Position numbers and translations under genes: made by a program | The notes under the pieces: generated by a model | The model's database searches: none | Told to the model about the DNA's origin: nothing | The model's input: only the letters and a program-made list of their open reading frames with translations | Source: Hespellia sp. | GTDB lineage: Bacteria; Bacillota; Clostridia; Lachnospirales; Lachnospiraceae | DNA length: 64,000 nt | Direction of reading: 5' to 3' | Assembly (NCBI GenBank): GCA_028694105.1 | Contig: JAQUUC010000007.1 | Coordinates: 1 to 64,000, forward strand | Part shown: positions 25,375-34,165 of the stretch, one piece after another | Layout of the letters: each line of letters opens with the position of its first letter | Numbering within the stretch: position 1 is the first letter of the stretch

Positions 25375-26805
25375 CTAATTCATAAGATTTGGAATGTTAC
25401 TGAATGCCGGCCAGAACTTCATACATGCATAACCAACTGCGATTACAATGACCATTCTTATGAATACAAACGGAATACCTCTCTTCATCATCTGGCCTGC
25501 ATCCAGACCGTAAGAAACTGGAATCGCCCGGACACTGACCGGAAGCAGGAACTCTGCATTGTAAGCCATAATTGCGATGAACCAGTAAGGAATCGCATTC
25601 AGACCAAGCATGGATGTAAAGGAAAGTACGATTGGCACCGTAACAGCTGCTGATACTGTTGAGCTTGTCGCTTCTGAAATTAAGATCGCAAATACAACGA
25701 TAATTACAACGGTAAGGAATCCGCCATCTAAGTTCAGGCTCTGTACAAAGCTTGCAATTCCTGCGCTTGCACCGGATTCATTTACAAGTTTTCCAAGTGC
25801 GAGGCCTCCTCCGAAGAGAAGCATCATCCCCCACATGGTGCCTTCCTGCGCTGCCTCCCAAGTAAGCATAGGCCCTTTTTTGGCAATGGAAAGAACAAAG
25901 GCAAGGCAGCCAAGAATCAGTAAGATATATGCAGGTGCAAGTGCCGGTAAAATATTTGCAAACAATGGACGGGAGAATGCTCCGATCAATGCCAGAATAA
26001 AGAGAACGGCACAGATCGCCTCGTCGCGTTTCATTGCCCCAAGCTCCGCATAGCTCTTTTCAAAGTACTCTTTTGTACCATTGATCGGCTCTGCATTTCT
26101 GCTTGTCACATACATATAAATCAGTGCTGCTGCCGCTGCTATAATAAAGAATGGTGCAATACGGATAATCCAGTCAACATACATAAACTCTTTTCCGGTG
26201 TATTCTTCAATAAATGAAATCGCTGCCACATTCATAGCTCCGCCCAGAGGCGTTCCTGCTCCGCCGAGTCCAACTCCCCAGCCGATCGATAATAGAATCG
26301 GTACTGCAGGTTTACAGGTTTTAATATCCTCATAACCTGCCGCATGAAGCATTGCGACTGCAATTGGTACGAACAGCGCACATACCGCAACATTTGGAAG
26401 TACGGTCGAGAAGATTACACTGGCAAGAAGCCATACCGTAATCTGCGATTTGATTGTCGGGCCGACAATTGATAAAATCTTAAGCGCGATCCGGCGATCG
26501 AGACCAGTTGATTTCCAAGGTATTGTCAAAAGACAAGAACCAAAGATAAGAATGATACTGTCCGAGAAATACTGTGAGGTAACGGTTCCCATCTCAACAA
26601 TGTTGAACACTGCATTTACCAGTATCGGCAGGAGCGCTGTTACTGTCATATGTACCGGGCGGGTTACCCACCAGAAAATCATCCAAAGCAGTACGCCGAT
26701 TGCCTCTGCTCCCGAAAGTGTAAATGAATCTTTCAATAAGAAAGTGACCAAAGCGTATATCGCTGGACCTAATATCAGATATACTAATCGTTTTTTTGAA
26801 TCCAT
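25375..26805 (-). CDS. DASS/SLC13-family anion transporter, copy 1
   Basis: A 476-residue transporter with about twelve membrane segments, of the divalent anion:Na+ symporter family. The paired hairpin motifs SEATSSTVSAAVTVPI and the GVGLGGAGTPLGGAMN region are typical (Ser-Asn/Thr anion-binding motifs). The start is the ATG at 26805, matching the paralogue at 28016-29446; the frame stays open another 45 codons without homology to it. It likely imports the operon substrate, an organic anion. Two dyads upstream (26943-27011) may bind the IclR regulator encoded next door. Confidence 0.88.
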   Translation of the reverse strand: MDSKKRLVYLILGPAIYALVTFLLKDSFTLSGAEAIGVLLWMIFWWVTRPVHMTVTALLPILVNAVFNIVEMGTVTSQYFSDSIILIFGSCLLTIPWKSTGLDRRIALKILSIVGPTIKSQITVWLLASVIFSTVLPNVAVCALFVPIAVAMLHAAGYEDIKTCKPAVPILLSIGWGVGLGGAGTPLGGAMNVAAISFIEEYTGKEFMYVDWIIRIAPFFIIAAAAALIYMYVTSRNAEPINGTKEYFEKSYAELGAMKRDEAICAVLFILALIGAFSRPLFANILPALAPAYILLILGCLAFVLSIAKKGPMLTWEAAQEGTMWGMMLLFGGGLALGKLVNESGASAGIASFVQSLNLDGGFLTVVIIVVFAILISEATSSTVSAAVTVPIVLSFTSMLGLNAIPYWFIAIMAYNAEFLLPVSVRAIPVSYGLDAGQMMKRGIPFVFIRMVIVIAVGYACMKFWPAFSNIPNLMN

Positions 26806-26942
26806 AGTTTTTTGTTTTCTCCTTTTTCTCATTTTAGAGTCATACCGTGCACTAGTCATAACATCTAAAACTTTCTTTGTTGATGGTCCTATTTTAGCAA
26901 ATTTCCACAAGAGAGCAATGGTTTTTATAACCTTTCCCATTG

Positions 26943-27011
26943 ATCGAAATCGATTTTCAAAATAGGAAGCAGGCTCTTAAAATATGCAAGGCTGTTGCAT
27001 CCTGTGCAACA
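26943..27011. promoter_or_regulatory. Two dyads upstream of DASS copy 1 (candidate IclR operators)
   Basis: TGTTGCA at 26993-26999 pairs with TGCAACA at 27005-27011 (five-base spacer), and ATCGA/TCGAT forms a second dyad at 26943-26954. They lie between the IclR gene end and the DASS copy 1 start. IclR proteins bind palindromes of this size. Assignment is by position only. Confidence 0.45.
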
Positions 27012-27046
27012 CATTTGCACAAAACGCGTAAAGATTGTGAAAAAAA

Positions 27047-27088
27047 TAACCCTTCTGTTAGTTCATGATCTAACGAAAGAGTTATTTT
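27047..27088 (-). terminator. Terminator after the IclR gene
   Basis: On the minus strand AATAACTCTTTCGTTAG pairs imperfectly with CTAACAGAAGGGTTATT, followed by TTTTTTC. It lies eight bases beyond the IclR stop and may divide the operon into two transcription units. Confidence 0.7.
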
Positions 27089-27095
27089 CAAATGT

Positions 27096-27887
27096 TTATT
27101 TTGGATAGTAGCCAAGCTTTCCGGATATCTTTCTCGCCGCCTGCGTCACTGCTTTTGCAAGCTCATGCTCGCGTTCCGGCTGCCTCAGGCTATGCGAGCT
27201 TGTCGATACACTGACCGAGGCGACTGGCTGTCTCTGCTTATCGAACACCGCCGCTGCAATAGAACCTTTTCCTTCATTCAGTTCGTCCAGCAGAATACAA
27301 TATCCTCTCTGCCTGATCTGAACCAGTTCCCGCTCAATCACAGTTGGATCAATCTTGGTCTCCATCGTCAGCTTCTCAAGCTCACTTTTTTTCAAAATAT
27401 CCTGCACCCTGCCTGCCGGCATATAGGCAAGCAGCGCCCGCCCCATGGCAGAACAATACATCGGATGACAATGTCCCATCGGAATATGCAGGTCCATCGT
27501 ATTCTCACAGCTGCTGCTGATCAAATGTACCACCTGTGTTCCGTGGGGAATTCCCATGTGCCCATGCACTCCGTATTTATAGGAAATGCGTTGAAGCTCC
27601 GGCGATGCATGGCGGTAAACATCACTGTTTTGTAGCGCTGCTCCGGCAAGCGCAATCACCTTGAGCCCCGGATAATAATATCCCGTGTCCTCATCCCGCT
27701 CCAAAAACCCCCAGTCAAACAGTGTATTCAGATGGCGTGACACTGTGCTGTTACTCATGTCCAATTTCGCCGCGATATCCTTGGTACGCTGCATCGGGGT
27801 CGTTTCATTAAATGTGGAGAGTATCGCAAGCGTCTTGTTGACGCTTTTTGTATTGGAAATTTTATGTAGCTCAGCTAGTTGATTCAT
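27096..27887 (-). CDS. IclR-family transcriptional regulator
   Basis: A 263-residue regulator. Residues 1-75 hold the winged helix-turn-helix (SVNKTLAILSTFNETTPMQRTKDIAAKLDM, STVSRHLNTLFDWGF) and residues 85-255 the IclR effector-binding domain (LISSSCENTMDLHIPMGH, AMGRALLAYMPAG, DELNEGKGSIAAAVFD). AAAGGAGG lies six bases ahead of the ATG at 27887; the 24 codons open upstream are translated palindromes. It sits between two DASS transporter genes and probably senses the imported substrate or an intermediate and controls the operon. Confidence 0.88.
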   Translation of the reverse strand: MNQLAELHKISNTKSVNKTLAILSTFNETTPMQRTKDIAAKLDMSNSTVSRHLNTLFDWGFLERDEDTGYYYPGLKVIALAGAALQNSDVYRHASPELQRISYKYGVHGHMGIPHGTQVVHLISSSCENTMDLHIPMGHCHPMYCSAMGRALLAYMPAGRVQDILKKSELEKLTMETKIDPTVIERELVQIRQRGYCILLDELNEGKGSIAAAVFDKQRQPVASVSVSTSSHSLRQPEREHELAKAVTQAARKISGKLGYYPK

Positions 27888-27906
27888 AAAATGCCTCCTT
27901 TGACTG

Positions 27907-28022
27907 TTCCGCAGGGTCTGTCCCCATGGCTCACCGACTTCCACAGGGTCCGTCCCCATGGCTCACCGACCACAAGAAGCGTCCCCCTGGCTCACATGCC
28001 CCTGGCTCACATGGCTCACATG
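27907..28022. repeat. REP-like array between IclR and DASS copy 2
   Basis: Palindromes of two subtypes (GGGTCTGTCCCCATGGCTC, GGGTCCGTCCCCATGGCTC, AGAAGCGTCCCCCTGGCTC) and shortened CACATGGCTC units. The DASS copy 2 stop (TGA at 28016-28018) is the first three bases of the minus-strand palindrome TGAGCCATG. Confidence 0.85.
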
Positions 28023-29446
28023 GTAAGATAAGGAATATTGCTGAACGCCGGCCAGAATTTCATCAGCGCGCAGCCGACAATAATGACAGCCGCCATACGA
28101 ATCAGCACCAGCGGAATCCCTTTCTTCATCATAATATTCGCGTCCAGCCCATAAGCGACCGGAATTGCACGCACGCTGATCGGCAGCAGGAACTCTGCAT
28201 TATAAGCCATAATCGTAATAAACCAGTACGGAATCGCATTCAGCCCGAGTTTTGCGGTAAATGAAAGTACGATCGGCACGGTCACCGCAGCCGACACCGT
28301 TGAGTTCGTTGCCTCGGAAATGAGAACCGCAAAGACAACAAATATCACAATTGTCAAAAATCCGCCATTTAAGTTCATCGAGGAGACAACCTTTGCAATC
28401 TCCGCACTTGCGCCGGATTCATTTACCATTTTACCAAGGGCGAGTCCGCCTCCAAACAGAAGCATCATTCCCCACATGGTGTTCTGCTGTGCATATTCCC
28501 ACGTCATAAGCGGTCCCTTGTTTGCCGCTGTCATAATAAACGAAGCACATCCAAGAATTAAAAAGATATACGCAGGTGCCAGTGCCGGTAACACATTTGC
28601 AAATAATGGACGCGTAAATGCACCGATTAACGCCAGAATAAATAGCGCAGCGCAAATCTTCTCATCATGTTTCATAGGACCAAGCTCTGAATAGCTTTTT
28701 TCAAAATATTCTTTTGTTCCATTAATTGGCTCTGAATGCTTGCTGATAAACAGCATATAAGCAAGCGATACTGCTGCCGCAATCACGAAAAATGGCAGCA
28801 TACGAATAACCCAGTCAATATACATAAATTCATGTCCGGTATATTCTTCAATAAATGAAATCGCCGCCACATTCATCGCGCCGCCAAGTGGTGATCCCAC
28901 ACCGCCAAGTCCAACGCCCCAGCCAATTGCCAGAAGAATCGGGACTGCCGGTTTACAGGTCTTCATATCTTCATATCCCGCCGCATGGAGCATCGCAACT
29001 GCGATTGGTGTAAATAAAGCACATACCGCTACATTTGGGAGCATCGTCGAGAATACAATACTTGCCAAAAGCCATACCGTAATCTGTGAGCGCATCGTCG
29101 GGCCGATAACCGAAAGGATTCGAAGTGCCACCCGACGGTCAAGGCCGGTCGACTGCCATGGAATCGTCAAAAGACACGATCCAAAAATCAAAATAATGCT
29201 GTCCGAGAAATACTGTGATGTCACAGTTCCCATATCAATTACATGAAATACTGCATTTACGGCAATCGGCAATAGTGCGGTGACCGTCATATCAACCGGG
29301 CGGGTAATCCACCAGAAAATCATCCACAGCAGAATACCGACTGCCTGCGCACCGGGCAGGGTAAATGAATCTCTTAACAACAATGTGATCAACGCATAAA
29401 TAGCCGGACCGATTAGTAAATATATGAGTCGCTTTTTTCCATTCAT
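28016..29446 (-). CDS. DASS/SLC13-family anion transporter, copy 2
   Basis: A 476-residue paralogue of the transporter at 25375-26805, colinear throughout and very similar by eye (for example IYALITLLLRDSFTLPGA, GVGLGGVGSPLGGAMN, SEATNSTVSAAVTVPI). GAGGAG precedes the ATG at 29446. Its last codon is followed directly by a repeat-derived TGA. Two paralogues in one operon suggest substrate uptake plus product exchange or export, or two related substrates. Confidence 0.88.
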   Translation of the reverse strand: MNGKKRLIYLLIGPAIYALITLLLRDSFTLPGAQAVGILLWMIFWWITRPVDMTVTALLPIAVNAVFHVIDMGTVTSQYFSDSIILIFGSCLLTIPWQSTGLDRRVALRILSVIGPTMRSQITVWLLASIVFSTMLPNVAVCALFTPIAVAMLHAAGYEDMKTCKPAVPILLAIGWGVGLGGVGSPLGGAMNVAAISFIEEYTGHEFMYIDWVIRMLPFFVIAAAVSLAYMLFISKHSEPINGTKEYFEKSYSELGPMKHDEKICAALFILALIGAFTRPLFANVLPALAPAYIFLILGCASFIMTAANKGPLMTWEYAQQNTMWGMMLLFGGGLALGKMVNESGASAEIAKVVSSMNLNGGFLTIVIFVVFAVLISEATNSTVSAAVTVPIVLSFTAKLGLNAIPYWFITIMAYNAEFLLPISVRAIPVAYGLDANIMMKKGIPLVLIRMAAVIIVGCALMKFWPAFSNIPYLTM

Positions 29447-29506
29447 CGTATGTTTTTGATCTCCTCATCTGTATTTTATTTTTAAAAATAAGTGTCCGCC
29501 TGCCGC

Positions 29507-30655
29507 TTACATCGCCTTATGATACAGTGCTGTGATTTCCTTCAGATTTGTCTGTCTCGGATTCACACGGACATTGACCGCTTTCATCGCATCCTCTGCC
29601 ATGTTCGGAATCTTATCCTCCGTAACACCGACCTCGGAGAGTGACGCAGGAATTCCAAGATCCCGGTTCATCCTGCGAACCTCTTCCACTAACATTTCCG
29701 GTTTGAATGAATCATATGCACCATTTCCTTCACGGATATAATTGTAGATCACTTCATAACGGCCATGATCTGCCAGCGCATTGTACTCTAATACGGTTGG
29801 AAGCAGTACAGAATTCGCAACACCGTGTGCTACGTGGAAATATGCACTGACCGGATGGCTCATGGCGTGTACATTTCCAAGCTTCGCCCATGCAAATGCG
29901 ATCCCTGCGAAATTCGAACCAGCCATCATTGCGCAGGCCGCTTCCTCATCCTGTCTGTTTGCCACAAAACGACGAAGATTTTGGCCAATCAGCTCCATCG
30001 CTTTTTCAGCCATGGCGTCTGAGAATGGAGAGGCCGCTGTCGAAAGATACGCCTCAATTGCGTGAATCAGGGCATCCACTCCACAGGAAGCTGCAATCGA
30101 TGCAGGAGCTGTCATAATTAATTCCGGATCAAGTACGGCATATTTCGGAAGCATCTCATAGCTGATGATTGAAAATTTATAATTTCTGGATTCATCCGTG
30201 ATAACCGCAGAAGCCGTCACCTCACTGCCAGTCCCCGCAGTTGTCGGAATTGCGATCATCGGTATGATTGGCCCCGGAACCGTTCCAAGGCCTTCATAAT
30301 CGGTAACCTTTCCGCCGTAAGTAGCAAGGACGCCAACCGCCTTTGCCACATCCATCGAACTGCCGCCGCCGAGTGCTACAATACTGGTTGCTCCGCTTTC
30401 TCTGTACATTGCAGCCGCTGCATTTACAACATCAACGGTCGGGTTCGGAACAACATCAAGGAAGGACTCGCACCGGATACCGTCACTTGTAATAATATCC
30501 TGAATTTTCTTAACAACTCCGATACCCTCTAATCCGCGGTCCGAAATCAGAAGTACATGCTCCGAATCACTCTCTTTTAACAGCTCCGGAAGTTTCTTGA
30601 GTGCTCCAATTCCAAATTCCACGTTCTGTGGTATTTTAAATCTATAATCTTTCAT
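29507..30655 (-). CDS. Iron-type alcohol dehydrogenase (aldehyde reductase)
   Basis: A 382-residue group III metal-dependent alcohol dehydrogenase. GGGSSMDVAKA binds NAD(P), PTTAGTGSEVT follows, and metal ligands are Asp and His in CGVDALIHAIEAY and two His in HAMSHPVSAYFHVAHG. AGGAGA precedes the ATG. In this operon it should reduce the aldehyde made downstream of the radical enzyme and regenerate NAD+. The same enzyme class includes sulfoacetaldehyde reductase SarD and sulfopropionaldehyde reductase HpfD, which fits either sulfonate hypothesis. Confidence 0.88.
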   Translation of the reverse strand: MKDYRFKIPQNVEFGIGALKKLPELLKESDSEHVLLISDRGLEGIGVVKKIQDIITSDGIRCESFLDVVPNPTVDVVNAAAAMYRESGATSIVALGGGSSMDVAKAVGVLATYGGKVTDYEGLGTVPGPIIPMIAIPTTAGTGSEVTASAVITDESRNYKFSIISYEMLPKYAVLDPELIMTAPASIAASCGVDALIHAIEAYLSTAASPFSDAMAEKAMELIGQNLRRFVANRQDEEAACAMMAGSNFAGIAFAWAKLGNVHAMSHPVSAYFHVAHGVANSVLLPTVLEYNALADHGRYEVIYNYIREGNGAYDSFKPEMLVEEVRRMNRDLGIPASLSEVGVTEDKIPNMAEDAMKAVNVRVNPRQTNLKEITALYHKAM

Positions 30656-30739
30656 TTCATTATCTCCTAGTCTTCTTAAAATAAGCGGACATTCCGCTTT
30701 GCTGCCTTCTCGTAACCTTACGCAGCTTCTTTTGTCAGA

Positions 30740-31522
30740 TTATAATGCCATCAGACTCGTGATGAGCATATTTGCACCGATAAAGAGAAGTACCACATAA
30801 ACAATACGTAAGAATGTCTCGCGGTTGATCTTCTTTAAGAATGCCATTCCAAGGAAGAATCCGATTGCTGCAAGAGGGAGACCGATTACGAGTGCACTTC
30901 CAAGATACGGTGTAAATGCACCGTTTTTCCACTGACTGAATGCATTCCATGTATTTAATACGACCCATACCATATTCATGGTGTTACGGAATTTTTCTTT
31001 ATCCTTTACAGCAGAAATTGTATAAACCGTAATCAGCGGTCCGCCGATGTTGAATGCACCGTGAACGATACCGCCCAAGATAAGGCAGCCATAACGCAGT
31101 GTCTTTTTAAATGTTGTGTCAGGCGCATTTTCATCCACTACTTTCTTTAATACCAATGGTGCGAAAATCGTTTTGTAAATATTCATGACCGCGATAAAGG
31201 TTACCATTGCGCCGATACAGATTTTTGCAATGACAGGGCTGATCGCATAGAATAAATAGTTACCGACCAAGATACCCGGTGCACATAAAAGGACGATTTT
31301 TCCAAGGTCCTTCCAAGAGACTTCTTTTCTTGCCTTTACCGCTAAGAAATAGAGGAAAGGAAGTGTAATCAATGTGCCGTAAGGAACTCCAGTTTCCGTT
31401 CCAAGTAATCCGTTTGTTACAGATGCCGCGATAACCGTACATCCAAATCCTGTACATCCCTGCACAAAAAAACCAACAACCTGCATCAGGCCGACCCAAA
31501 TAAAATTCGTTTCAAAACTCAT
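30740..31522 (-). CDS. TauE/SafE-family sulfite or sulfonate exporter
   Basis: A 260-residue protein with seven to eight membrane segments and the TauE/SafE opening (QVVGFFVQGCTGFGCTVIAA) and second-half repeat (GGIVHGAFNIGGPLITVYT). Family members export sulfite, sulfoacetate and other sulfonates. AAAGGAG precedes the ATG. Its place directly after the radical enzyme gene is the main reason to think that sulfite or a sulfonated product leaves the cell here. Confidence 0.87.
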   Translation of the reverse strand: MSFETNFIWVGLMQVVGFFVQGCTGFGCTVIAASVTNGLLGTETGVPYGTLITLPFLYFLAVKARKEVSWKDLGKIVLLCAPGILVGNYLFYAISPVIAKICIGAMVTFIAVMNIYKTIFAPLVLKKVVDENAPDTTFKKTLRYGCLILGGIVHGAFNIGGPLITVYTISAVKDKEKFRNTMNMVWVVLNTWNAFSQWKNGAFTPYLGSALVIGLPLAAIGFFLGMAFLKKINRETFLRIVYVVLLFIGANMLITSLMAL

Positions 31523-31620
31523 ATCATTTCTCCTTTAGATAAGTATTTTCTTTTTCAGAACCGGACGGAGGGATTCTATGCCCGGCCCTGAATATTTATA
31601 GGTTCAACTCAGTGACAGCC

Positions 31621-34140
31621 CTAGAAATGAAGCTCTGTACGCTGAATTAAATCTTTCTGTAACGGTTTTCCGAGCTCAACGAAGTATGCGCTGTATCCGG
31701 CAACACGAACGAGCATGTCCTTGTAATCCTCCGGACGTTTCTGAGCTGCTTTCATTGTCTCAGAACTCATGATATTGAATTGAACGTGCATTGCCTGTTT
31801 TGCAATATACTCGTCAATAAAACTGACCAGATTGTCTCTTCCTTCTACACCTGCAACCGCTTCCTCCGGGAACCGGAGATTCATCAGTGTACCATTTGAA
31901 GCCAGACTGTGATCCACCTTTGTGAGTGAATTTGTAATCGCGGTTGGTCCATTGATATCATGTGATCCGCCATCCGTATGTACCGGTCCCATATTATCGG
32001 AAATAGCTTCTCCCTTCGTGCGTCCGTCTACCGAAGCGTTTGTGTTCATTCCCATGGCAACGTTCGCATTTACGGAATATACTCCCGGGCTGAATTCTCC
32101 GCCTCTCGGATTCTTTCTTCCCCTGATGTGTCTGGTGTAACATTCAAACATGTATTTGAACAGCTCATCCGCATAATCATCATCATTTCCATAATGATGA
32201 ACCTTCGAACTGTTTACAAGCGCATATAACTTCTCATATCCAACCCAGTTATCTTTTACTGCCTGAAGAAGTTCCGCTCCCGTGCAGCGTTTCTCATCAA
32301 ATACCAGCTGTTTGATTGATGCCAGTGAATCTGCACATGTAGCCATTCCGGAAGCCTGCGGGCCTGTTCCGTTATATTTTGCTCCACCCTCAGTCAGATC
32401 ATGACCGGAATTCATACAATCCTGATAGAATGCGGATACGTATGGAAGTGGTTTTAACTCTCTGTGTGCGTTGTCAATGATATTTAAGCTGCTGCACATC
32501 TGGTCTGTCCAGAACTCAAACTGCTTATCCACGCTCTCCAGTACTTCCTCGAAGTTCTGGTAAGTGTCAAGACTTCCCGTGTCCGGTCCAAGGTGTTTGC
32601 CGAGAGCACCGCACTCTGCCCATCTCATACAGTGAGGGCCGCAGTCAAGACAGCGTCCGCCGTTTAATACCATTTCCATCATCTTTGCAGTATTTACATA
32701 CGCTGCATCATGCCATCCGTATTCTTTTCCCGGAAGACTGATCTCTACGCAGCCAACAACACAGTAATCTCTGGCTTCCTCAAGGGTCATTCCTTTTCTC
32801 ATCATGCCCTTGATCGCCGGACCGTCATTGTAAAGTTTCGGATGTCCGTATCCTGCGCGGATACATTCTACCACTTTTATCTTCAATTCATATGGCGTTT
32901 TCTCATGCATGCGGACACAGACCCAGGGGTTCATCATACGAGTGTGGGCAGATCCTTCTAACATCATCATCGTAAGGTCATTTGTCGCATCGTTGCCCTC
33001 TGTATCAACTCCGCCGATGGTCAGGCTCTCGCCTCCGAATCCACGTCCGTTACGAACTGCCATACTGCCTTTATCTTTTAATTTTGTCGGATTATTTACT
33101 TTCACATAGACATCTTCAATCAGCTCAAGCGCGAAATCCTTTGAGATGACTGCATTCTTCATATCAGCTTCATAATATGGGAATAACCACTGGTCCATAC
33201 GTCCATAGGAAATGGAATGTCCGTTGCTTTCAATCTGGATTAATGTGGTTGCAAAGTTGAATAACTGAAGTGCCTGCCAGAATGTCTTGGCAGGTCCGCC
33301 TGCAATCTGGTGACAGTTGACTGCCATCGCTTCTAATTCCGCTTTTCTTGCAGCATCCGCTTCTTTTGCCGCTGTGTCTTCACAGAGCTTTGCGTAACGC
33401 TCAATGTATTTTTTCACGGCTTCATGCTCAATAATCATCGCTTCATAGAAGTCTCTCTTATCTCCATATTCCACATCTCTCATGCTGAGCTCTGACAATC
33501 TCTGTCTCGCTTCCTTCAGAAGACCGTCAAATCCGACTTCCAAAAGTTTTGCATAATCAATGGCAAGATGTCCCGTACCTGCAAAATGGTAAAGGTTTGT
33601 CTGGTAAATCTTCTTGCCGGCCTCAGAGCCTTTGATCTGATCTTCCTCCAGACGACATTCGATGCGGTCTGCAACGGTTCTGCCCTGCCAGTATTTGCAG
33701 AGCTCGATGATTTCCGCTCTCTCTTCATCATTTCTGATATAAAACTGGTCATGCTCCCGCTCTTCAAATGGTGAGTGAAGAATCTCATCGATGATCCAGT
33801 TTACCGAAAATTCCGGATAGATTGGCGATGCCTTGGTCGGTGCTGCGATCTCACCAAGAATCAGCTCCTCGTCATCAATGTAGAGTGTTGCATTCAAAAG
33901 TACTTTTTCAAATGCGTATGCGCACTGCAGTTTCCGTGCACAGATTTCATGCTCTTGATATGCTTCTGTGACAAGTCTTAATCTCTCAACATCCACCTCG
34001 TAAGGTCTGTCAAGAAATGTCTGTCTTAAGTGGTTGATTCTCGGGAATGGTGACCAGTCCTTGTGATGTACTTCATAGCCAAGGCTGTACGTCTTGTCAA
34101 AAGGTTCTGTTCCTCGTGCATCTGTGTGAATAATACTCAT
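31621..34140 (-). CDS. Glycyl radical enzyme (predicted sulfonate dehydratase or sulfite-lyase)
   Basis: An 839-residue PFL-like radical enzyme. Cys464 and Glu466 lie in VVGCVEISLPG and the glycyl radical site is Gly815 in RVAGYSAYF. GKEYGWHDAA supplies Asp478, and GTGHLAIDY supplies His191; by eye these align with the hydroxyl-binding His and Asp of glycerol dehydratase, and choline-lyase features (such as STGYTQWP after the Cys) are absent. GGAGG precedes the ATG at 34140; 31 upstream codons overlap the activase gene and have no ribosome site. With a TauE/SafE exporter, alcohol dehydrogenase, acylating dehydrogenase and ligase, the best fit is dihydroxypropanesulfonate dehydratase (HpfG-like); isethionate sulfite-lyase (IslA-like) is the alternative. 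It needs the activase encoded just upstream. Confidence 0.85.
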   Translation of the reverse strand: MSIIHTDARGTEPFDKTYSLGYEVHHKDWSPFPRINHLRQTFLDRPYEVDVERLRLVTEAYQEHEICARKLQCAYAFEKVLLNATLYIDDEELILGEIAAPTKASPIYPEFSVNWIIDEILHSPFEEREHDQFYIRNDEERAEIIELCKYWQGRTVADRIECRLEEDQIKGSEAGKKIYQTNLYHFAGTGHLAIDYAKLLEVGFDGLLKEARQRLSELSMRDVEYGDKRDFYEAMIIEHEAVKKYIERYAKLCEDTAAKEADAARKAELEAMAVNCHQIAGGPAKTFWQALQLFNFATTLIQIESNGHSISYGRMDQWLFPYYEADMKNAVISKDFALELIEDVYVKVNNPTKLKDKGSMAVRNGRGFGGESLTIGGVDTEGNDATNDLTMMMLEGSAHTRMMNPWVCVRMHEKTPYELKIKVVECIRAGYGHPKLYNDGPAIKGMMRKGMTLEEARDYCVVGCVEISLPGKEYGWHDAAYVNTAKMMEMVLNGGRCLDCGPHCMRWAECGALGKHLGPDTGSLDTYQNFEEVLESVDKQFEFWTDQMCSSLNIIDNAHRELKPLPYVSAFYQDCMNSGHDLTEGGAKYNGTGPQASGMATCADSLASIKQLVFDEKRCTGAELLQAVKDNWVGYEKLYALVNSSKVHHYGNDDDYADELFKYMFECYTRHIRGRKNPRGGEFSPGVYSVNANVAMGMNTNASVDGRTKGEAISDNMGPVHTDGGSHDINGPTAITNSLTKVDHSLASNGTLMNLRFPEEAVAGVEGRDNLVSFIDEYIAKQAMHVQFNIMSSETMKAAQKRPEDYKDMLVRVAGYSAYFVELGKPLQKDLIQRTELHF

Positions 34141-34165
34141 TTTAATTCCTCCATAAAAATATTTT

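Noticed and set aside
31621..34140. Pyruvate formate-lyase or choline TMA-lyase
   Set aside because: PFL has two adjacent catalytic cysteines, absent here; choline-lyase signature residues after GCVE and microcompartment genes are also absent.
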